Assembly: GCA_946407765.1 (NCBI GenBank)
Contig: CAMJPD010000007.1
Coordinates: 1 to 38,485, forward strand
DNA length: 38,485 nucleotides
Source: an uncultured Lachnospiraceae bacterium
GTDB lineage: Bacteria; Bacillota; Clostridia; Lachnospirales; Lachnospiraceae
Direction of reading: 5' to 3'
A program made the translations under genes and the position numbers. Below the pieces are notes generated by a model. That model was given only the letters and a program-made list of their open reading frames with translations. It searched no databases and was not told the origin of the DNA. Below are positions 16,041 through 24,833 of this stretch, piece after piece (the first letter of the stretch is position 1; every line of letters begins with the position of its first letter).

Positions 16041-17473
16041 TGCTTAAGAGCTTCTTTTATAACCTTTAAATTTTCTCTCATAAGTGATAAGTATGATATT
16101 CCATTTTCTATATCTTCTTGAGATACAGTATGGAGTGAGTTCATGACAAGTATCTTTTGGTCCTTAGTTTTAGTCTTACTAATTACTTGTTTTGCAATTT
16201 CTTGATCGCTTTGTTCTGTAACTATAACTACTGGTATCTGTCTTTCATCTATTATTTCTGCAAGTCTGTCAATTCTATTCAAGTCTGGTTCTTCATCCTT
16301 ATTACATGTTCTATATACAGAACTATAGCTTATCTTAAAGTCGTTGAATAAATATCTAAATGGGAACTTATCTGGAACTATTACAAAATACTTGTTTGTA
16401 GCCTTCTTAGCAACTCTATACTCATTCTCAAGATTTTCGAGTGTAATACAATATCTTTCTGTATTATTATAATAATCCTTATAATTTTTTTGATCCATTC
16501 CACTGATTGTTTGGTAAATCATTCTTGTTAAATATTGTTGATTACTTAGAGATAACCAAAAATGTTCATCATATACAATTTGTGCTATTTCTTCATTAGT
16601 CATTTCAGTTGTTTCTTCGGTAGTTTGTATTTCTACAGTTTCAAATTCTCCGCTAGGAGCCTCAGGCACTTCCATATCATTCATCATTTCAAAATTAGGT
16701 AAAGTATCTTCTTCTACATTTTCTGTAGATGTCTTTTCTTCTTTTTCTGCATTGCTTTCTGAAGTTAAATTAGTTTCTTCAGTCTGATTGATGTTTTCGG
16801 TTGTAGTATCTTCCTTTTTATCTCTACTAATTTCAGATTCTTGTACAGTACCTCTACCTATATCTGCTCCTATTCTAGCTATAGCTGCATCAATCTCACT
16901 TACCGTAGCAACTTGTGGGTTAAGCTTCTTCTCCATGAGCTCATTATTTTTTCTAACCATTCTATTGTAATAAGCTTGATTCTTTTCTGCAGCTTGGGAA
17001 TCTTTCATATAATTTAATTCATATAATGTTGGAAGGAGTGAACCGTTAAAATATTCTTTGAGATTTATAGACTTTCTTATTACACCATTTTCTTGATCGC
17101 CATTTACTATTTCATCTATCCACTCATCTCCTGCTTGCCCCATATAAATAACAAGGTCAGCACTTCTTACATCAGATACTGCCTCTGGTGTAGGTTCAAA
17201 CTCATGTAAATTAGATCCGTCTTTCTGCAACCAAATTAAGTCAAATCTTTTTTCATGACCTGCGATGATTTTTTGAGTTGCTTCATATATAGGAAAAGAT
17301 GTAACAACAATTTTCTTCTTAACATCTAATATTGAAGGGAAAAGTCCCACGGCTTCTCTTCTAACACCATTTCTCAATCTTGGCTGACCAGATAAATCTG
17401 CAACAGATGCACAAGATGTTATAAAAAAGGCCGCAATAACTAATGCTAATGCAGCACAAAGTTTCTTCTTCAT
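16037..17473 (-). CDS. znuA: Metal ABC transporter substrate-binding lipoprotein (ZnuA/AdcA-like) with acidic insertion
   Basis: About 478 residues. Lipobox FITSC after a Lys-rich signal peptide. Cluster A-1 (ZnuA/TroA) features: VTSFPIYEATQKII, LHEFEPTP with a likely ligand His, RSADLVIYMG, then DEHFWLSLSNQ with a second ligand His, and PDKFPFRYLFND where many ZnuA proteins have HDAFGY. Between the halves is an unusually long Glu/Thr-rich low-complexity insertion (about residues 215-295), in the position where AdcA/ZnuA proteins carry a His-rich loop, but here His-free and acidic. The frame extends to 17488, yet AAGGAG five nt before the ATG at 17471-17473 decides for that start. First gene of the operon. 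Confidence 0.88.
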   Translation of the reverse strand: MKKKLCAALALVIAAFFITSCASVADLSGQPRLRNGVRREAVGLFPSILDVKKKIVVTSFPIYEATQKIIAGHEKRFDLIWLQKDGSNLHEFEPTPEAVSDVRSADLVIYMGQAGDEWIDEIVNGDQENGVIRKSINLKEYFNGSLLPTLYELNYMKDSQAAEKNQAYYNRMVRKNNELMEKKLNPQVATVSEIDAAIARIGADIGRGTVQESEISRDKKEDTTTENINQTEETNLTSESNAEKEEKTSTENVEEDTLPNFEMMNDMEVPEAPSGEFETVEIQTTEETTEMTNEEIAQIVYDEHFWLSLSNQQYLTRMIYQTISGMDQKNYKDYYNNTERYCITLENLENEYRVAKKATNKYFVIVPDKFPFRYLFNDFKISYSSVYRTCNKDEEPDLNRIDRLAEIIDERQIPVVIVTEQSDQEIAKQVISKTKTKDQKILVMNSLHTVSQEDIENGISYLSLMRENLKVIKEALKQ

Positions 17474-17500
17474 AAAAGCTCCTTGCATTTTGATATATTA

Positions 17501-17528
17501 ATTATAACATTTTTGATAAATATAACAA
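17501..17528 (-). promoter_or_regulatory. Probable promoter of the znu operon
   Basis: Minus-strand TTGTTA (plus 17523-17528), 16-nt spacer, perfect TATAAT (plus 17501-17506), about 27 nt before the znuA start. The surrounding gap is extremely AT-rich. No standard Zur palindrome is recognisable. Confidence 0.6.
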
Positions 17529-17584
17529 ATTTATTTAAATATATTTTAATTATTTCACAATATTTTCAGGTATTTTATAATGTA

Positions 17585-18541
17585 TTATTCTTTACTTGTT
17601 TCAACAACATACCCACCGTCTAGGTATTTATTGTAAGCACTTGTTGTCGCATTCTGTCCTTTTTGAGACAATTTAATAAGTTCTTCCTTCATAGTTTCCA
17701 TCTTGGCATCAAGGTTATCATTAGACGACAATACGAGTGCTTCGATTAACACAGGAGCCTTAGGTGAGCCAAATTCTAATTTACCATGGTGAGCAAGTAT
17801 ACAATGTAACAAATCTTCAGCAGATTTTTCAGGAAAATTTTCTATTTCTTTTATTTTAGAATTTACTATCTCATAACTTTTTATTACGTGTCCTATTAAT
17901 GTGCCCTCTCTTGTTATTTCATAAGAGATTCCACTTTCAATTTCATATACCTTGCCTATGTCATGACATAGTGCAGATGTAATAAGTAAATCCCTATCAA
18001 GCATTTCATAATTATCACATGCGCTATCACACAGTTTTGCAACAGAAAGTGTGTGCTCTAGAAGCCCTGATACAAATGAGTGATGTACTTGTTTTGCACC
18101 TGTATGAACTACAAATTCGTTGTAAAATTTCTCATCTCCAAAAATCTTCTTAAGCAATTCTTTATAATGAGGCTTCTTAATAGATATTATGTAATCGCTC
18201 AATTCTTTCTTCATCTCATCTAGATTTCTACTAGATGAAACATAATAATCTGCGGGGTTGTATTCCCCTAGAGCTGCCCTATCAATAGATGTAATAGTTA
18301 ATTGCTTAACTTCTTTATATAAACCAACTTCTGCAACTATCCTTACAAAATTTCCTGCTTCAAAATCTTTTATTGAAGGAGATGTAATAGACCATATCTT
18401 TCCATCAATATTACCTGTTTTATCTTGGAGATTAACATTATAATAATCACTTCCATTTCTTGTTAGTGCCTTATTTTTAGATTTACAAAAATAAATCCCG
18501 TTAATAGCATCACCGTCTTTAAAATTTTCTATAAATACCAT
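17585..18541 (-). CDS. yhaM: YhaM-type 3'-5' exoribonuclease (OB fold plus HD domain)
   Basis: 318 residues: N-terminal OB-fold nucleic acid-binding domain (DGDAINGIYFCKSKNKALTR, NLQDKTGNIDGKIW) to about residue 90, then an HD-family metal phosphohydrolase domain with VHHSFVSGLLEHTLSVAKLC, the diagnostic ALCHDIGKV, and HCILAHHGKLEFGSP. This architecture defines the Cbf1/YhaM exonuclease of Firmicutes, active on RNA and single-stranded DNA. Ribosome binding site AAAGGAG. It follows the glycosyltransferase by 35 nt with no promoter or terminator visible between, so it may be the tail of the rnf/flippase transcript. Confidence 0.92.
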   Translation of the reverse strand: MVFIENFKDGDAINGIYFCKSKNKALTRNGSDYYNVNLQDKTGNIDGKIWSITSPSIKDFEAGNFVRIVAEVGLYKEVKQLTITSIDRAALGEYNPADYYVSSSRNLDEMKKELSDYIISIKKPHYKELLKKIFGDEKFYNEFVVHTGAKQVHHSFVSGLLEHTLSVAKLCDSACDNYEMLDRDLLITSALCHDIGKVYEIESGISYEITREGTLIGHVIKSYEIVNSKIKEIENFPEKSAEDLLHCILAHHGKLEFGSPKAPVLIEALVLSSNDNLDAKMETMKEELIKLSQKGQNATTSAYNKYLDGGYVVETSKE

Positions 18542-18576
18542 CTCGTCTCCTTTAAATTCTTTTAATTAGTCTTATG

Positions 18577-19455
18577 TCACTTACCACTCTTATATCCTGC
18601 TCTAAAGCCTAAATACTTAGCGATGGATATATTTACTAGTTTAAACAATTGTTTTATTTTTTCTATGATAGACCTATCTGAAGCTATTATATACTTTATC
18701 GTCTGAACGACTAGGGCCTTACCCTCAGATACAGTCTTATATTCACCAAACACCTCTTTATTGTTTTTGTGGGATACCCCTATCTGATAATTTCTTTCAT
18801 ATTGCTTCCTTGGACTATAGTCATGTGTATGATATACAACCGCATCTGACTTATAAAGTATATTGTATCCATTTTCTATTGCCTTATGTGCATATAATGT
18901 ATCTTCATTAAAATTGATGTTTTCTTTAAATCCTAAAAGTTTATCAAATATATTTTTATCATACATTGCGCAGACATTAGATAAAAAGATATTTTTTATT
19001 CCATATTTGGCCTTAGTATCTTTATTCTTCAATATATCATATGTAGGGTAGTTGAATTTTCTTGTAAACTCTTCTATCAAATCGCCTTTTCTTGGGACCT
19101 GTCTTCCGTATACAACTGCGACATTTTCATATTGGTTAAATCCACTAATTAAGTTCTCTATAAGTTTTTCATTAACAGCTATAGCATCCTGTGTCATAAA
19201 CAAAATATATTTTTCGTTAGATAATTTTGATGCCATGTTCCTTGTCTTGCCATGATCAAAATCTTCTTTCTTAATGTTTACTAGAGTTAGCTTAACTTCA
19301 TCACTATCATCCATATCTAAATCAACATTGAATCTAAACTCGTCTGTATTAATTATAAAAATGTTAGAAGGCTTTATTGTCTGCTTTCTAAGCATAGATA
19401 TATTTTCTAGTAATTTTTCATCTGGCGAATATGTGAGTATAATACAATCTAACAT
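18577..19455 (-). CDS. GT2 family glycosyltransferase, rhamnosyltransferase-like
   Basis: 292 residues. GT-A fold N-terminus LDCIILTYSPDEKLLENISMLRKQTIKPSNIFIINT, then KEDFDHGKTRNMA and YILFMTQDAIAVNE, where TQDA takes the place of the DxD metal motif as in RfbF/WbbL-type rhamnosyltransferases, and FNEDTLYAHKAIENGYNILYKSDAVVYHTHDYS with an acceptor-side ED. C-terminal Lys-rich amphipathic helices suggest membrane association. Placed immediately downstream of a flippase, it probably adds sugar to a lipid-linked repeat unit or secondary wall polymer. Sugar specificity cannot be proved from sequence. RBS AAGGA. Confidence 0.82.
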   Translation of the reverse strand: MLDCIILTYSPDEKLLENISMLRKQTIKPSNIFIINTDEFRFNVDLDMDDSDEVKLTLVNIKKEDFDHGKTRNMASKLSNEKYILFMTQDAIAVNEKLIENLISGFNQYENVAVVYGRQVPRKGDLIEEFTRKFNYPTYDILKNKDTKAKYGIKNIFLSNVCAMYDKNIFDKLLGFKENINFNEDTLYAHKAIENGYNILYKSDAVVYHTHDYSPRKQYERNYQIGVSHKNNKEVFGEYKTVSEGKALVVQTIKYIIASDRSIIEKIKQLFKLVNISIAKYLGFRAGYKSGK

Positions 19456-19488
19456 ATATATCCTTCAATCAAACACTAGCATTAAAAT

Positions 19489-20760
19489 TTATTTTACCAT
19501 AAATAACATTCCAAGTAATATAAGCATAGTTAGAATAAATGCAAATGCTGCTCCATACATTTCAAATCTCATAACTAACTGCCATGCAATAATGATTCCT
19601 ATTACGAGACAAGCAATATAACAATATAACATAGGCTTTTGTTTATTTTTAATTGCTAGGATACTATATCTTACATTTACAAGAGAATATATAAGCCCGC
19701 CAAGGATAATCAATAATAAAAGAGGTATAGACACTTCTAATACTGAAGAATATCTATATGCAGTAAACATATCTATTAAGCTAAGAACTGGCTTACCTAT
19801 AGTAACTACAGATACAAATCCAGCAATTGCTATTCCAAGGGAGATGAAATACATTCTTTTGGATACTTTGTTAAAACCCTCTATATTATTTTCTTTTTCA
19901 TAATCTGCTAGTGTTGATAAATATGGTCTTAAGAAAAAATTTACGAATAGATACATAAGTGTTGCTGGCATAAATAATATAGTGAATATTCCTACAGTGT
20001 GATTATCTGTAAAAATATCAAGAGCATATTTAGGTAGTGAAAAAATCCAGAAGTCTAAAAATGTTGCAAGAAATATTGGCAAGACTTCTATCGTAAGTCT
20101 TTTTAATTTTAATTTCTGTTCTCCAGTTTCATCTGTTAATTTAGACTCTACAACAAAATAAGATTTCTTAGTGAACAAGAATATGCAACCAAAAATTATC
20201 TGGATCACAATGAATATTATAAGCGAGATGATTATTCCATATGTTCCCAATTTACCTAGCATATACATAGAAGAAAGTAGTGCAACAGTAGATATAACTA
20301 CCCTTGCAAAATTAAATTGGCATGCAAGATATAACTTATGCTTTCTTTGTAATTCACACTCATACACATCAAAAATTCCCTCTATGGCCTTAAATAAACA
20401 TATAAGTATGAGCATAATACATTTATCACTATCATAAATTCCAAGCTTTAGATAGGAAAATACATAACATAGAACAAATAGCACTGATAAAGCAAATGTC
20501 ATAAGCCTATGCTTTCTGTAAGTTTCAAAATCATATTTATACGAAATATCTATTACCTGAAATATTCTTATACCAAAATAAGAAAGAATGAAAACTTGTT
20601 GACCTAAAGTTGAAAAACCAAATCCAAATATTCCTCCAACATCACTACCGACGAAATTAATAACAAAAAATGAAATAATCATATTGATCATTCCATTAGT
20701 TGTACTTGATATGGCATTCCAAATTACATCTTTTTTAAATTGATTGTCTCTTACTTGCAT
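19489..20760 (-). CDS. Polysaccharide flippase (Wzx / MATE-like oligosaccharide exporter)
   Basis: 423 residues, about twelve hydrophobic helices, opening MQVRDNQFKKDVIWNAISSTTNGMINMIISFFVI, a typical polysaccharide-biosynthesis flippase N-terminus. GGIFGFGFSTLGQQVFILSYFGIR and the LAIKNKQKPMLYCYIACLV segment near the end support the MVF superfamily. Such proteins move undecaprenyl-linked oligosaccharides across the membrane. Starts 8 nt after the rnf-associated gene with no clear ribosome binding site of its own, so it appears translationally coupled to the rnf operon. A complete polymer locus (polymerase, initiating transferase) is not in the window. Confidence 0.85.
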   Translation of the reverse strand: MQVRDNQFKKDVIWNAISSTTNGMINMIISFFVINFVGSDVGGIFGFGFSTLGQQVFILSYFGIRIFQVIDISYKYDFETYRKHRLMTFALSVLFVLCYVFSYLKLGIYDSDKCIMLILICLFKAIEGIFDVYECELQRKHKLYLACQFNFARVVISTVALLSSMYMLGKLGTYGIIISLIIFIVIQIIFGCIFLFTKKSYFVVESKLTDETGEQKLKLKRLTIEVLPIFLATFLDFWIFSLPKYALDIFTDNHTVGIFTILFMPATLMYLFVNFFLRPYLSTLADYEKENNIEGFNKVSKRMYFISLGIAIAGFVSVVTIGKPVLSLIDMFTAYRYSSVLEVSIPLLLLIILGGLIYSLVNVRYSILAIKNKQKPMLYCYIACLVIGIIIAWQLVMRFEMYGAAFAFILTMLILLGMLFMVK

Positions 20761-20768
20761 ACAAATTA

Positions 20769-22100
20769 TTAATATTTTTTATCTATTTTTTCAGTTGCGT
20801 AATACGCTTCGCCTATGACATATGAATAGTTCATTATATTAATGTCTACAATTTTTCTTAAGTCCGATCCAAGTAGTGGATTACCTAAGTCATCACTTTC
20901 GTGAGTTACTGATGTAAGAAAATCACTTATGGTTTTACCCTTAGCATATTGACATAGATTATTGATAGCAGGAAGGTTGCCTGAAAGATCGGCTTTTATA
21001 TTCTTAACCCTCTCACCTTTTCTATTAATCTCCATACCAACTTTGTGTTCAGAAAGCTCAACTGAGGTAAATTTTTTATTTTTATCTATATTTGTTGCGC
21101 ATATATATGTGTTATATAAAACTCTTCCGTCTTCATCTGCACTTGCATCATAAGTTCCATTATTGGCATTTCCTTTCATTACAACTTCAGCATAAGTACT
21201 TATTGCAAAAAAATCATCGAGAGATGCTCCTCTAAATTTTAAATCTTTGTATGCTGCATAGAAGGCCTCTGCAAGTGGTGAGCCAGCCGTATTAGTTCTT
21301 GTGAAATAATCATCTATTCTATTTTTTGTTTTTTGCACCTTAATAGTATATGCGAGTCTAACTAAATCTATTTCGCTTCCATCAGAAATATGTCCGTCAA
21401 ATGTCTCTGCTCCTCTATCTGACTTAAAACTTACTATACTTGCATTTCCATTTAATATTGTTCCATTATGATCTACTGCCATATTCAGAGGTATGTAGTC
21501 AAACACACAGTCAGTTATCTCATCATTTGCATTAGCTCTTAAGTAACATATATATTGTTGAACGCCGAAATAATTTTCTTTATCTGTTGGGAAGAAATTT
21601 TGTATTGTATATACTCCTATTGCCGTCTTAACTGAATCAACTTCTATTGCTATCTCATCAGATACTTGACTTACTTCACTTCCACTGACTACAAAAACTC
21701 CGTCATCATCATCCATTTTCTTCTTGAGCCCTAATGAATCGCGTACAGCCTCTTGAAATAATTCTGTGAGCTCACTATCTGGATCATTTTCTAATTTTAA
21801 ATCATCAATATTTGCAAGACCTTTAGAAGCTGCAACAAGCATATCAAGGTGTTTTCTATTCTTATCCGTTACTCCATTTTTAATTTTTACATCATCAATT
21901 CTGTTTCCCTGGACTGAAAGTGAAATTGTGAGATTGTAGTCTCCATTATTTACACTACCTTCATAATATATTTGGTCTATGCTTCTAACTGATTTTCCAG
22001 GATTCATTGCATCATAAATAGGGCCACTAAAACATATGACCATAATTGATGCTATAAGTATTGCAATTAATCCTGTAATATTTCCTTTATTCAAAAACAT
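20769..22100 (-). CDS. Exported membrane-anchored protein at the end of the rnf operon, possibly degenerate FMN-binding repeats
   Basis: 443 residues of unknown function. One N-terminal membrane anchor (ITGLIAILIASIMVICFSGPIY) then an extracellular portion. It can be read as three loosely similar units of about 120-130 residues (starting near residues 45, 135 and 300), each beginning with beta strands such as YYEGSVNNGDYNLTISLSVQ and ending with a helical stretch such as ELTELFQEAVRDSLGL. This resembles the pattern of FMN_bind domains, but no flavinylation SGAT motif is present, so any relation is tentative. It lies 10 nt after rnfB and 8 nt before the flippase, so it is clearly co-transcribed with the Rnf complex. 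Confidence 0.5.
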   Translation of the reverse strand: MFLNKGNITGLIAILIASIMVICFSGPIYDAMNPGKSVRSIDQIYYEGSVNNGDYNLTISLSVQGNRIDDVKIKNGVTDKNRKHLDMLVAASKGLANIDDLKLENDPDSELTELFQEAVRDSLGLKKKMDDDDGVFVVSGSEVSQVSDEIAIEVDSVKTAIGVYTIQNFFPTDKENYFGVQQYICYLRANANDEITDCVFDYIPLNMAVDHNGTILNGNASIVSFKSDRGAETFDGHISDGSEIDLVRLAYTIKVQKTKNRIDDYFTRTNTAGSPLAEAFYAAYKDLKFRGASLDDFFAISTYAEVVMKGNANNGTYDASADEDGRVLYNTYICATNIDKNKKFTSVELSEHKVGMEINRKGERVKNIKADLSGNLPAINNLCQYAKGKTISDFLTSVTHESDDLGNPLLGSDLRKIVDINIMNYSYVIGEAYYATEKIDKKY

Positions 22101-22110
22101 ATCTCCTTAC

Positions 22111-22893
22111 TTATGAAATAATTTTTTTAGGACACTTGTCGCTACAAATTCCGCAATCATTGCACTTTTCATAATCCATAACGGCAAGATTATTTTTTAC
22201 TTCTATTGCTTTTTCTGGACAATTCTTCTGGCATATACCACATCCTATACAACCCACTTTGCATATCTTAGAAACAATATTACCCTTGTCACATGAAGAG
22301 CATAATACTATATGTTTCTTGCTTTGTGGGATTAGTGAAATTAACTTTAATGGACATATTTTAACACATGCTCCGCATGCAGTACATTTTTCTGGATCTA
22401 CCTTTGCAACACCATTTACAATTTTTATCGCATCAAACTTGCATTGATTGACACATGTACCATATCCAAGACATGCATAATAACAAGATTTATCTCCTCT
22501 ATTAACAGCAAGAGCTGCACTAAGACAGTCTTTTGTTCCAAAATAATTATATTTCTTCTGAACATTATTACAATCACCGCTACATCTTACAACTGCGACT
22601 TTCTTTAGGAGTGTTTCATTTGATACTCCCATAATCGCAGATATTTTTTCCGCAACTGCACTTCCGCCTACTGGACATGCATTTGTCTTAGCATTACCAC
22701 TTGCAATTGCACTTGCTAAACCATCACAACCAGGATATCCACAACCACCACAATTATTTCCTGGAAGTTCAGCTCTTATCAAGGAAATTTTTTCATCAAC
22801 TTCTACTTTAAATACTTCTGAAAATATTCCAAGAACTAGTCCTACTATAAGACCAAGCACACCTATAAAAATTGTAACTAAAAGCACAAACAT
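22111..22893 (-). CDS. rnfB: Rnf complex iron-sulfur subunit RnfB
   Basis: 260 residues. N-terminal membrane anchor (residues 3-25), the [4Fe-4S] domain C48-x2-C51-x4-C56-x16-C73 (NNCGGCGYPGCDGLA...CPVGG), then a series of ferredoxin-type clusters: CYYACLGYGTCVNQCKFDAI, CTACGACVKICP, CIGCGICQKNCPEKAI and CNDCGICSDKCPKKII, plus an extra CSSCDKGN region. RnfB is thought to receive electrons from reduced ferredoxin. The high cluster count is usual for clostridial RnfB. Overlap-free, 3 nt after rnfA. Confidence 0.97.
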   Translation of the reverse strand: MFVLLVTIFIGVLGLIVGLVLGIFSEVFKVEVDEKISLIRAELPGNNCGGCGYPGCDGLASAIASGNAKTNACPVGGSAVAEKISAIMGVSNETLLKKVAVVRCSGDCNNVQKKYNYFGTKDCLSAALAVNRGDKSCYYACLGYGTCVNQCKFDAIKIVNGVAKVDPEKCTACGACVKICPLKLISLIPQSKKHIVLCSSCDKGNIVSKICKVGCIGCGICQKNCPEKAIEVKNNLAVMDYEKCNDCGICSDKCPKKIIS

Positions 22894-22896
22894 GTT

Positions 22897-23484
22897 TTAT
22901 TTCACCATCCCAGAAAATCCAAAGAATGTTATTGCCATAAGTCCTGCAGTTATAAGTGTTATAGGCATACCCTTAAAACTCTCTGGTATATCGTTATATT
23001 CATTTCTCTCTCTAATACTTGCAAGTAGCACAATAGAAATTAAAAATCCTATAGAAGTGCCTACTCCATAACAAATTGCCTCTACAAATGTATATTCTTC
23101 TACTACTGATAATGCAACACCAAGTACAGCACAGTTAGTAGTAATAAGAGGAAGATATACTCCGAGAGATTCGTAAAGGCTTACAATGTATTTTTTTAAA
23201 AACATTTCAACAAACTGAACGAGAGCTGCTATAACTAATATAAATACTATAGTTTGAAGATATGTTAAATCTATTTTAAAAATTCCTGTTGGCTTTAAAA
23301 ATATTTCATTTATTGAATAAGTTACCGCCGTTGCGATAGTTATAACAAATAAAACTGCAAGCCCCATTCCAAAAGCTGTATCTGTCTTTTTAGAAACGCC
23401 AAGGAAAGGACAGATTCCAAGGAATCTAGAAAGGACTACGTTACTTACAAGTGAAGAAGAAATTAAAATTAAAAATAAATTCAT
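22897..23484 (-). CDS. rnfA: Rnf complex membrane subunit RnfA
   Basis: 195 residues, six membrane helices. Contains LGICPFLGVSKK (C25) and ITTNCAVLGVAL (C118), the two cysteines that help hold the intramembrane iron-sulfur centre shared with RnfE. Together with RnfE it forms the inverted-topology pair that carries electrons across the membrane in Rnf and Nqr complexes. Directly abuts rnfE (adjacent stop and start) and is followed 3 nt later by rnfB. Length and motifs are normal. Confidence 0.97.
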   Translation of the reverse strand: MNLFLILISSSLVSNVVLSRFLGICPFLGVSKKTDTAFGMGLAVLFVITIATAVTYSINEIFLKPTGIFKIDLTYLQTIVFILVIAALVQFVEMFLKKYIVSLYESLGVYLPLITTNCAVLGVALSVVEEYTFVEAICYGVGTSIGFLISIVLLASIRERNEYNDIPESFKGMPITLITAGLMAITFFGFSGMVK

Positions 23485-24222
23485 TTATTTCTCCTCCTTT
23501 TTATTTTGTAAAGCATCTGTACTTACTGTATTTTCGACTTTCAACTTATCATTACCCACACATATTTCGCAGTTTTTACAATCCAGGTTACAGCCCATAA
23601 CTGTTCCACTTGAATCCTTTCTTATTTTTAATTTATTTTGCAGAGCCGTAAGGAATGCAAGAACGAAAAATGCACCAGGTGCAAGAACAAAAATTGAAAT
23701 ATTAAATTCATCTGGAATAATAGAATATCCAAAAACATCACCAGCACCAAGCAATTCGCGAACAATTGCAATGCAAGATATTGCAATACTAAATCCAAGG
23801 CCCATTCCTAGTCCATCTGCAATAGAATCTATAACTGTATTTTTTGAGGCAAATGCTTCTGCTCTACCAAGAATGATACAATTTACAACAATGAGCGGTA
23901 TATATATTCCAAGTGATTCATATAAATCTGGGAAATATGCTTCAAGTAGTAATTGAACAATTGTAACAAGTGTAGCTACGATTACTATATATGAAGGAAT
24001 GCGCACTCTGTCAGGAATAATCTTTCTGAGAAGAGATATAAATAAATTTGACATGACAAGAACAGCAGTTGTTGAAAGTCCCATTCCTATTGCATTTGAA
24101 AGGGATGTCGTAACTGCAAGTGTAGGACACATTCCGAGCATTAAAACAAAAGTTGGATTTTCAAAAATGAGTCCATTCGTAAAACAATTCGCAAATCCTT
24201 TATTTTTAATACTTTCGTTCAC
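23485..24222 (-). CDS. rnfE: Rnf complex membrane subunit RnfE with Cys-rich C-terminal tail
   Basis: 245 residues. Six membrane helices with LGMCPTLAVTTS (C32) and IVVNCIILGRAEAFAS (C115), the paired cluster ligands matching RnfA C25 and C118. Beyond the last helix (about residue 200) is a cytosolic tail of about 40 residues carrying C211, C215, C218 and C221 in a CX3CX2CX2C spacing, followed by a charged end (ALQNKKEEK). The tail is longer than the minimal RnfE core and could bind an extra metal or cluster; this is inference. One-base overlap with the rnfG stop. Confidence 0.96.
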   Translation of the reverse strand: MNESIKNKGFANCFTNGLIFENPTFVLMLGMCPTLAVTTSLSNAIGMGLSTTAVLVMSNLFISLLRKIIPDRVRIPSYIVIVATLVTIVQLLLEAYFPDLYESLGIYIPLIVVNCIILGRAEAFASKNTVIDSIADGLGMGLGFSIAISCIAIVRELLGAGDVFGYSIIPDEFNISIFVLAPGAFFVLAFLTALQNKLKIRKDSSGTVMGCNLDCKNCEICVGNDKLKVENTVSTDALQNKKEEK

Positions 24223-24833
24223 TAATTTTTCCCCTTTTGCATTGCTCTTTTTGCAACAGCCTTTGCAAGGTTAACAGCCTCTGTAACTGCATTAGAAGTT
24301 TTTGTTGCACCAGAAATTGCTACAATTTCGCTGTTGTCGCTAGCCTCACCCTTTACAACTTTAAACTTATCGACCTTCTTTCCTGCAAATTGTCCATAAA
24401 AGCTTTCGTCAGTAGCTTTTTGTCCAAGACCTGGAGTTTCAGGTAAGGTTTCAGGAAATGCTATGCCCATTATTGTCTCATTCATATCTATTCCAACTAC
24501 AACTTTTACTTTTCCGCCATACCCTGTGGCTGATGTTGTAATTACATATCCACATATTGTTCCATTTTTATCCTTTCCGACTGCAACTGCTTCAAGACTC
24601 GCAACATAATCATCAAAACTATAAGAAAGGTCCTCTCTATATTCTGAAAAAGATACAGCTGTGCTCAATACTTTTTCATAGGCATGTATAATATGTTCTT
24701 GTTCTACTTGTTCTATGATTTTTTTTGTTTTATCATATGTAAAAGCGAGTAAAACTCCAGCAACTACTGTAATTGCAAACAAAATAGCAGCATCTCTAAT
24801 AAGTGGTATAAGTTTTTCTTTTATATTACTCAC
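24222..24833 (-). CDS. rnfG: Rnf complex flavoprotein subunit RnfG
   Basis: 203 residues. Single N-terminal membrane anchor (IRDAAILFAITVVAGVLLAFTY), then the extracellular FMN_bind domain with GYGGKVKVVVGIDMNETIMGI, TPGLGQKA, and the flavinylation motif SGATKTS in which T177 should carry covalent FMN via a phosphodiester attached by ApbE (apbE is not in the window). Overlaps rnfD by 8 nt and rnfE by 1 nt. Residue counts and the motif are standard. Confidence 0.97.
   Translation of the reverse strand: MSNIKEKLIPLIRDAAILFAITVVAGVLLAFTYDKTKKIIEQVEQEHIIHAYEKVLSTAVSFSEYREDLSYSFDDYVASLEAVAVGKDKNGTICGYVITTSATGYGGKVKVVVGIDMNETIMGIAFPETLPETPGLGQKATDESFYGQFAGKKVDKFKVVKGEASDNSEIVAISGATKTSNAVTEAVNLAKAVAKRAMQKGKN

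Noticed and set aside
17489..17584. Zur operator upstream of znuA
   Set aside because: The gap is so AT-rich that short palindromes occur by chance, and no match to the known Firmicutes Zur box is visible.
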